Source: Delphinapterus leucas
Lineage: Eukaryota > Chordata > Mammalia > Artiodactyla > Monodontidae
Assembly (NCBI RefSeq): GCF_002288925.2
Contig: NW_022098066.1
Span: 80,836,499-80,900,498 of the forward strand
Direction: 5' to 3'
Length of the DNA: 64,000 nucleotides
In this document: positions 57,580 to 64,000 of the stretch, one piece after another
Numbering within the stretch: position 1 is the stretch's first letter
Layout: each line of letters starts with the position of its first letter
Made by a program: the position numbers and the translations under genes
The notes under the pieces: generated by a model
Database searches by the model: none
The model's input: the letters and a program-made list of their open reading frames with translations, nothing else
Told to the model about the DNA's origin: nothing

Positions 57580-57890
57580 TTAACAGCTTTCATTTTGAAC
57601 CATTCTATGCATCTTAACTATGTTTCTTGTAAATAATATTTAGTTTCTTAAAATCAATTTCATAATTTTTGTCTTTTAGTGGCTATGTAATTCCATTCAC
57701 ATTTTTGTGATTCTTGATCTATTTGAACTATTTCTGCCATAGTATTTTGTCTTTTTTTCCATCCTATTTTTTTTTATATCCTGTTTCTTCCTTTCTGCTT
57801 TCTGTTGTTTAGTCATTTTTTATTCCTTTTCCTCTTTTGCTGGGTTGAAAAATTATACAATTTATTTATATTATTTTGGTGGTAAACTTA
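57580..57890. mobile_element. Probable old L1 sequence
   Basis: 'gtttcttgtaaataatattt', 'ccattcacatttttgtgatt' and 'atcctgtttcttcctttctg' resemble an old mammalian L1 segment. It may belong with the fragment at 58670-58960. Confidence 0.4.
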
Positions 57891-57894
57891 CATT

Positions 57895-58250
57895 AAAAAA
57901 TAAACTACTTTTTTATTGAACTAGAGTACACATACAGAAAAATGCATGTCATAATTATACAATGAAATGAAGTATCATAAAATGAATACAGCCATGTAAT
58001 AGTCAAGTAACTATCATTAAGAAATAGAATATTCCTTAAGCCCCAGAAGTCCTGGGTGCCCCTCCAAGGCACTACCCCTTCCTTCCTGCTCAAAGGTAAC
58101 CACCTGTAACTTCCAAAAAACCAGTAAGTTAGTTTTGATAGTTTTAGCACTTTTTAAAAAATGAGATAATAGAGTATATGTTCTTTCTTGTGGGATTAAT
58201 CTACGTTGTGAAATGTATTTCATTCATTTCCACTACCATACAGTATCCCA
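57895..58250 (-). mobile_element. L1M 3'-end fragment
   Basis: 'tttttattgaactagagtac' and 'gtaatagtcaagtaactatc' followed by 'ggtaaccacctgtaactt' and 'gagataatagagtatatg' follow the reverse complement of an L1M 3' end. Heavily decayed. Confidence 0.5.
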
Positions 58251-58254
58251 TGTG

Positions 58255-58375
58255 CATCCAAATAGATGCACAAGAATATTCATAGTAATATCATTCATAA
58301 CATCCCCAAACTGGAAACAACCTAAATGTCTACCAACAATATACTGGATATATATACATAGTATATTCATGCCTT
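58255..58375 (+). mobile_element. Short L1 fragment
   Basis: 'cacaagaatattcatagtaa', 'aaactggaaacaacctaaat' and 'gtctaccaacaatatactgg' match the sense L1 ORF2 3' region. Confidence 0.55.
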
Positions 58376-58669
58376 TACATTTTTAAACATGCATAATTAA
58401 AGTTAACCAATATCTTTATGTGTGTTTTTAAACAACAGAAGAACTTTAGGCCAGTTTAACTCATATTATTACTGCCTAGAATTTTAATTCCAAATTGATT
58501 TGAACCTAATCACCATTGGTCATTATAATTTTGAGAACAGATACCAAATATTTAGACTTAACAGCATGGTTAGCTATTTCTTGCTTACTTGTACATTTTA
58601 TTTTTTCTATTCTTTCTTTCCACATTAAATTTTCATTTTGTTAAAGTATATCCTTTTATAATTCTCTTA

Positions 58670-58960
58670 GCACAGATCTGGGAATAATAACTGCAGTCTT
58701 TTTATGTCTGAAAATGTCATTATTCTGCTCATTCTTTAAGGATGTTTCAGCTGCTTATAGAATTCTTGGTGAATTTACTCTTTCTCAGCCCCTCTGAGAT
58801 ACTTATTCCACTTTAAACTTACATGTGCTGCCGTTGATGAGAATTCTGCTGTCCCTCTAACGCCATTCCTTTCTAAGTAACCTGTTGTTTATCTCTGATA
58901 GATTTTTGAGGGTTTTGATGTGGATTTATCGTTATTTATCCTGCTCGAAACTCAGTGTGC
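58670..58960. mobile_element. Old L1-derived sequence, left part of the target of the young L1
   Basis: 'gcttatagaattcttggtga', 'atgagaattctgctgtccct' and 'ggttttgatgtggatttatc' are recognisable old mammalian L1-associated words. The same old sequence resumes at 63745 ('ttcttcaatctatggaatca'), so the young L1 with its 3' extension interrupted it. Confidence 0.6.
58948..58960 (+). repeat. Target-site duplication, left copy
   Basis: 'aaactcagtgtgc' is identical to 63732-63744 and brackets the L1 plus its 3' extension. The cut implied on the bottom strand lies after a short T-run, as expected for L1 endonuclease, although the next bases are not the ideal AA. Confidence 0.9.
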
Positions 58961-61900
58961 AGGCTTGCTGAATGGATACAAAAACAAGACCCATCTATAT
59001 GCTGTCTACAAGAGACCCACTTCAGACCTAGGGACCCATACAGACTGAGAGTGAGGGGATGGAAAAAGATATTCCATGCCAATGGAAACCAAAAGAAAGC
59101 TGGAGTAGCTATACTCATACCAGATAAAACAGACTTTAAAATAAAGAATGTTACAAGAGACAAGGAAGGACACTATATAATGATCAAGGGATCAATCCAA
59201 GAAGAAGATATAACAATTATAAATATATATGCACCCAACATAGGAGCATCTCAATACATAAGGCAACTGCTAACAGCTATAAAAGAGGAAATTGACAGTA
59301 ACACAATAATAGTGGGGGACGTTAACACCTCACTTACACCAATGGACAGATCAGCCAAAATGAAAATAAATAAGGAAACAGAAGCTTTAAATGACACAAT
59401 AGACCAGATAGATTTAATTGATATTTATAGGACATTCCATCCAAAAACAGCAGATAACATTTTCTTCTCAAGTGCGCACGGAACATTCTCCAGGACAGAT
59501 CACATCTTGGGTCACAAATCAAGCCTCCATAAATTTAAGAAAATTGAAATCATATCAAGCATCTTTTCTGACCACAAAGCTATGAGATTAGAAATGAATT
59601 ACAGGGAAAAAAATGTAAAAAACACAAACATAAGGAGGCTAAACAATACGTTACTAAATAACCAAGAGATCACTGAAGAAATCAAAGAGGAAATCAAAAA
59701 ATACCTAGAGACAAATGACAATGAAAACACGACAATCCAAAACCTATGGGATGCGGCAAAAACAGTTCTAAGAGGGAAGTTTATAGCTATACAAGCCTAC
59801 CTCAAGGAACAAGAAAAATCCCAAGTAAACAATCTAACTTTACACCTAAAGGAACTAGAGAAAGAAGAACAAACAAAACCCAAAGTTAGCAGAAGGAAAG
59901 AAATCATAAAAATCAGAGCAGAAATAAATGAAATAGAAACAAAGAAAACAATAGCAAAGATCAATAAAACTAAAAGCTGGTTCTTTGAGAAGATAAACAA
60001 AATTGATAAACCATTAGCCACACTCATCAAGAAAAAGAGGGAGAGGACTCAAATCAATAAAATTAGAAATGAAAAAGGAGAAGTTACAACAGACACTGCA
60101 GAAACACAAAGCATCCTAAGAGACTACTACAAGCAACTCTATGCCAATAAAATGGACAACCTGGAAGAAATGGACAAATTCTTAGAAAGGTATAACCTTC
60201 CAAGACTGAACCAGGAAGAAACAGAAAATATGAACAGACCAGTCACAAGTAATGAAATTGAAACTGTGATTAAACCTCTTCCAACAAACAAAAGTCCAGG
60301 ACCAGATGGCTTCACAGGTGAATTCTATCAAACATTCAGAGAAGAGTTAACACCCATCCTTCTCAAAGTCTTCCAAAAACTTGCAGAGGAAAGAACACTC
60401 CCAAACTCATTCTATGAGGCCACCATCACCCTGATATCAAAACCAGACAAAGATACTACAAAAAAAGAAAATTACAGACCAATATCACTGATGAATATAG
60501 ATGCAAAAATCCTCAACAAAATACTAGCAAACAGAATCCAACAACACATTAAAAGGATCATACTCCACGATCAAGTGGGATTTATCCAGGGATGCAAGGA
60601 TTCTTCAATATATGCAAATGAATCAATGTGATACACCATATTAACAAATTGAAGAATAAAAACCATATGATCATCTCAATAGATGCAGAAAAAGCTTTTG
60701 ACAAAATTCAACACCGATTTATGATCAAAACTCTCCAGAAAGTGGGCATAGAGGGAACCTACCTCAAGATAATAAAGGCCATATACGACTAACCCACAGC
60801 AAACATCATTCTCAATGGTGAAAAACTGAAAGCATTCCCTCTAAGATCAGGAACAAGACAAGGATGTCCACTCTCACCACTATTATTCAACATAGTTTTG
60901 GAAGTCCTAGCCACAGCAATCAGAGAAGAGAAAGAAATAAAAGGAATACAAATTGGAAAAGAAGAAGTAAAACTGTCACTGTCTGCAGATGACATGATAC
61001 TATACATAGAGAATCCTAAAAATGCCACCAGAAAACTACTAAAGCTAATCAATTAATTTGGTAAAGTTGCAGGATACTAAATTAATGAACAGAAACCTCT
61101 TGCATTTCCTATACACTAATGATGAAAAATCTGAAAGAGAAATTATGGAAACACTCCCATTTACCATTGCAACAATAAGAATAAAATACCTAGGTATAAA
61201 CCTACCTAGGGAGACAAAAGACCTGTATGCAGAAAACTATAAGACACTGATGAAAGAAATTAAAGATGATACCAACAGATGTAGAGATATACCATGTTCT
61301 TGGACTGGAAGAATCAATATTGTGAAAATGACTACACTACCCAAAGCAATCTACAGATGCAATGCCACCCCTATCAAATTACCAATGGCATTTTTTACGG
61401 AACTCGAACAAATCATCTTAAAATTTATATGGAGACACAAAAGACCCCGAATAGCCAAAGCAATCTTGAGGGAAAAAAACGGAGCTGGAGGAATCAGAAT
61501 CCCTGACTTCAGACTATACTACAAAGCTACAGTAATCAAGACAATATGGTACTGGCACAAAAACAGAAACATAGATCAATGGAACAAGATAGAAAGCCCA
61601 GAGATAAACCCATGCACCTATGGTCAACTAATCTATGACAAAGGAGGCAAAGATATACCATGGAGAAAAGACAGTCTTTTCAATAAGTGGTGCTGGGAAA
61701 ACTGGACAGCTATATGTAAAAGAATGAAATTAGAACACTCCCTAACATCATACAGAAAAATAAACTCAAAATGGATTTGAGACCTAAATGTAAGACCGGA
61801 CACTATAAAACTCTTAGAGGAAAACATAGGAAGAACACTCTTTGACATAAATCACAGCAAGATCTTTTTCGATCCACCTCCTAGAGTAATGGAAATAAAA

Positions 61901-62698
61901 ACAAAAATAAACAAATGGGACCTAACGTAACTTCAAAGCTTTTGCACAGCAAAGGAAACCATAAACAAGACGAAAAGACAACCCTCAGAATGGGAGAAAA
62001 TATTTGCAAATGAATCAATGGACAAAGGATCAATCTCCAAAATATATAAATAGCTCATGCAGCTCAATATTAAAAAAACAAACAACCCAATCCAAAAATG
62101 GGCAGAAGACCTAAATAGACATTTCTCCAAAGAAGACATACAGATGGCCAAGAAGCCCATGAAAAGCTGCTGAACATCACTAATTATTAGAGAAATGCAA
62201 ATCAAAACTACAATGAGGTATCACCTCACACCAGTTAGAATGGGCATCATCAGAATATCTACAAACAACAAATGCTGGAGAGGGAGTGGAGAAAAGGGAG
62301 CCCTCTTGCACTGTCGGTGGGAATGTAAATTGATACAGCCACTATGGAGAACAGTATGAAGGTTCCTTAAAAAATTAAAAATAGAATTACCATATGATCC
62401 AGCAATCCCACTACTGGTCATATACCCAGAGAAAACCATAATTCAAAAAGACACATGCACCCCAATGCTCATTACAGCACTATTTACAATATCCAGGTCA
62501 TGGAAGCAACCTAAATGCCCATCGACAGACAAATGGATAAGAAAGTTGTGGTACACATATACAATGGAATATTACTCAGCCATAAAAAGGAATGAAATTG
62601 AGTCATTTGTTGAGACACAGATGGATCTAGAGACTGTCATTCAGAGTGAAGTAAGTCAGAAAGAGAAAAACAAATATTGTACATTAACACATGTATGA
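58961..62698 (+). pseudogene. L1 ORF2 (endonuclease/reverse transcriptase) relic
   Basis: The relic encodes most of the L1 replicase, which nicks target DNA and reverse-transcribes L1 RNA in the nucleus. Visible in order: endonuclease motifs Q-E-T-H (about 59011), G-D-V-N (about 59318), T-D-H-I and S-D-H-K (about 59570); then reverse transcriptase with N-Y-R-P-I-S-L (about 60470) and [10 protein letters not shown] (about 60855); then a C-terminal region to 62698. It is open from 58955 to 60631. A one-base deletion near 60588 ('tttatccaggg' where the family has an extra c) shifts the frame. Further damage: an in-frame TAA at 60790, an apparent one-base change of frame near 61050-61120, a stop at 61778-61780 and several later breaks. 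The A-D-D box at 60982-60993 reads S-A-D-D, not the F/Y-A-D-D needed for polymerase activity. Not functional. Confidence 0.92.
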
Positions 62699-62894
62699 GG
62701 AACCTAGAACAATGGTACAGATGAACCGGTTTGCAGGGCAGAAGTTGAGACACAGATGTAGAGAACAAACATATGGACACCAAGGGGGAAAACTGCGGTG
62801 GGGTGGGGGATGGTGGTGTGCTGAATTGGGCGATCGGGATTGATATGTACACACTGATGTGTATAAACCTGATGACTAATAAGAACCTGCAGTA

Positions 62895-62920
62895 TAAAAA
62901 AACAAACAAACAAACCAAAA
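62895..62920 (+). other. A-rich junction between L1 3' end and extension
   Basis: 'aaaaaaacaaacaaacaaac' follows the L1 3' UTR. In a simple insertion this would be the tail next to the target duplication; here no matching duplication follows. Confidence 0.8.
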
Positions 62921-63718
62921 GAGCAACTAATACTAAACTTTCTTTGGGTTATTTGTATGGAAATATGTTAATATAAATGTTTCAGACATTACATGAAATG
63001 TCTAAAAATCTTATATGTTCTGGTTTAATGTTATAAGTCATAATTCTAGTTATTACTTTAAAATGTATATCTCAGAAATAACTAAATTTCCTTGTCAATT
63101 GCATTATTATGAACTTTCATCAAATCATTAACCATGGTCATTTTTGAGTCTTTTGTCATTTACAGACAGTTCTGTGTGTACTCTGATGCTTTTGCAAAAA
63201 TGTTCCTATAAAAGGGTTTCATCTTCAAGGAATTCATGCAAAAGACTCTGACGAGTACAGGTTTCTGGTAACTCACTATACTGCTGCACTGAATGAATAA
63301 GTATTTTCAGAACTCTAATGGAAAACTGATGATTTCATAAAAGTGCTAACAAAAGATCAAGATGAAAAAATAATTAATTACATGGGACTGAGTGAACTGA
63401 TAAGGATAATTATAATTTTTGTGACTTTCTGTTTGAATTAAAAAAAAAATCTCACAAGGACTCAGAGCCAAAAAAATACAAGTCAATTTTCAGTGCAAAG
63501 TAAAGGAGCTGTTATAGTGGAGGATTACTGGACTGAATGTCAATATTATGACATAGTATTAGTGTGTTTCGTGTTTGGTAGTTGCAATCATTGTTGCTTT
63601 TGTTGTGGTCATCCATTTACAATGCTTGGTGTCAGTTTTTTTATCTCTTGTAAAAATAAAATACAGTGTGTTTGTGAAAAGAAAAAAAGGAGAAACTGAG
63701 AAAAAATAAATAAATTAC
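62921..63718 (+). other. Putative 3'-transduced segment
   Basis: About 0.8 kb of AT-rich, non-L1 sequence with no recognised repeat family, starting 'gagcaactaatactaaactt'. It holds an internal A10 run (63440-63449) and polyadenylation signals at 63655-63660 and 63705-63714. The A tail begins at about 63719. It would be the genomic flank of the source L1, copied by read-through, or an unrelated transcript end joined to L1 during reverse transcription. The small open frame at 63493-63699 has no recognisable domain. Confidence 0.72.
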
Positions 63719-63731
63719 AAAAAAAAAAAGA
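63655..63731 (+). promoter_or_regulatory. Polyadenylation signals and A tail of the insertion
   Basis: AATAAA at 63655-63660 is followed by a GT-rich stretch ('cagtgtgtttgtg'). A second pair of AATAAA-type signals at 63705-63714 lies about 10 bases before the A-run that closes the insertion, so the second pair is likely the one used. Confidence 0.7.
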
Positions 63732-63744
63732 AAACTCAGTGTGC
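63732..63744 (+). repeat. Target-site duplication, right copy
   Basis: 'aaactcagtgtgc', identical to 58948-58960. Confidence 0.9.
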
Positions 63745-63968
63745 TTCTTCAATCTATGGAATCACATCTTTCTTTAATTCTGGAAAATCATATTCATTGT
63801 CTTTTCCAAAGTTTGCTCTTTATTCTTTCTCTTGTTTCCTGTGGAACCTGAATAAATGAAACAAAATTTTAATTCTTCTCTTTCTTCTTTTTCTCTTAAT
63901 TTCTCCTTTATACTTTCTATCCCATTATTCTTTCCCTGCTGATTTTCTGTGTGATGCCCTTAGATTTG

Positions 63969-63969
<1 letters not shown>
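63745..63969. mobile_element. Old L1-derived sequence, right part of the target
   Basis: Continues the fragment interrupted at 58960: 'ttcttcaatctatggaatca' and 'tttaattctggaaaatcata', then T/C-rich decayed sequence. Confidence 0.55.

Positions 63970-64000
<31 letters not shown>
63970..64000 (-). repeat. Poly(T) run at the window edge
   Basis: At least 31 T residues up to the last base. It may be the A tail of a minus-strand retroposon lying beyond the window. Confidence 0.8.

Larger units (their letters stand above)
58961..63731 (+). mobile_element. Young 5'-truncated L1 with about 0.8 kb of 3'-transduced sequence
   Basis: One insertion of about 4.77 kb. The L1 part (58961-62894) begins inside ORF2, roughly 25 codons after the family's usual start, so the 5' UTR, ORF1 and the first part of the endonuclease are absent. 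A 3' UTR ends 'aagaacctgcagtat' and an A-rich tract (62895-62920), a cetacean-type L1 3' end. Instead of the target duplication, a further 0.8 kb follows, ending with polyadenylation signals and an A tail at 63719-63731. Only then does the matching 13-bp duplication appear. Flanking old L1 sequence is contiguous across the duplication, supporting one event. Confidence 0.85.

Noticed and set aside
58961..62698. Active L1
   Set aside because: 5' truncated, no ORF1, frameshift near 60588, stops at 60790 and later, and S-A-D-D in the polymerase box.
62921..63718. Ordinary 3' flank of the L1 (no transduction)
   Set aside because: The A tail plus matching target duplication lies at the far end of this segment, and the old L1 host sequence is contiguous only when the segment is removed together with the L1. 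Nested retroposition in the L1 tail is not fully excluded.

Overview
The window reads as mammalian nuclear DNA from a cetacean (whale or dolphin). The evidence is several copies of the tRNA-derived CHR-1 and CHR-2 SINEs in the form typical of whales, L1 LINEs with cetartiodactyl or cetacean-type 3' ends, and a deep background of mammal-wide MIR, L2, L1M, MLT1 and MER5-type fossils. I see no bacterial genes, operons, CRISPR arrays or rRNA. I found no host protein-coding exon I could defend. The long open frames are L1 ORF2 relics, antisense readings of SINEs, or readings of a minisatellite. The window is best described as intergenic or deep-intronic.

Layout. 1-6 kb: a long, decayed L2 LINE (about 1.38-4.5 kb) interrupted by an MLT1-type LTR and a short tRNA-derived SINE. 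6-18 kb: mostly unique sequence with one CHR-2 SINE (perfect 16-bp target duplication), MIR, L2, MER5 and L3-like fossils. 18-20.4 kb: a roughly 97% identical 214-bp inverted duplication with a 1.56-kb spacer; its right arm runs directly into a perfect 22-bp inverted repeat. 20-25 kb: L2 and MIR fossils and an old LTR-like repeat with an internal tandem duplication. 25.4-25.9 kb: CHR-1 and CHR-2 in tandem. 27.6-28.3 kb: an L1 3' end. 29-36 kb: AT-rich unique DNA, a tiny retroposon-like insertion, L1M and MLT1 fossils, and a relic of an endogenous retrovirus integrase. 36.6-41 kb: three more CHR SINEs, one of which has lost its B box. 41-50 kb: MIR, L2 and L1M fossils. 50.3-51.1 kb: a G-rich minisatellite containing a 100-N assembly gap. 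54-55.3 kb: an L1 3' end. 57-64 kb: an MLT1 LTR, old L1 sequence and, inserted into the latter, a young 5'-truncated L1.

The strongest observations are at the right end and near 20 kb. The young L1 (58961-63731) has its 13-bp target duplication about 0.8 kb beyond its own 3' end, which is the signature of a 3' transduction (or a chimeric or nested retroposition). The inverted duplication plus adjoining palindrome (18281-20337) looks like a serial replication template-switch event with 3-nt microhomology at one junction. No new defence, metabolic or regulatory system is visible. Repeat family names and borders are from memory of consensus sequences and are approximate unless a target duplication fixes them.
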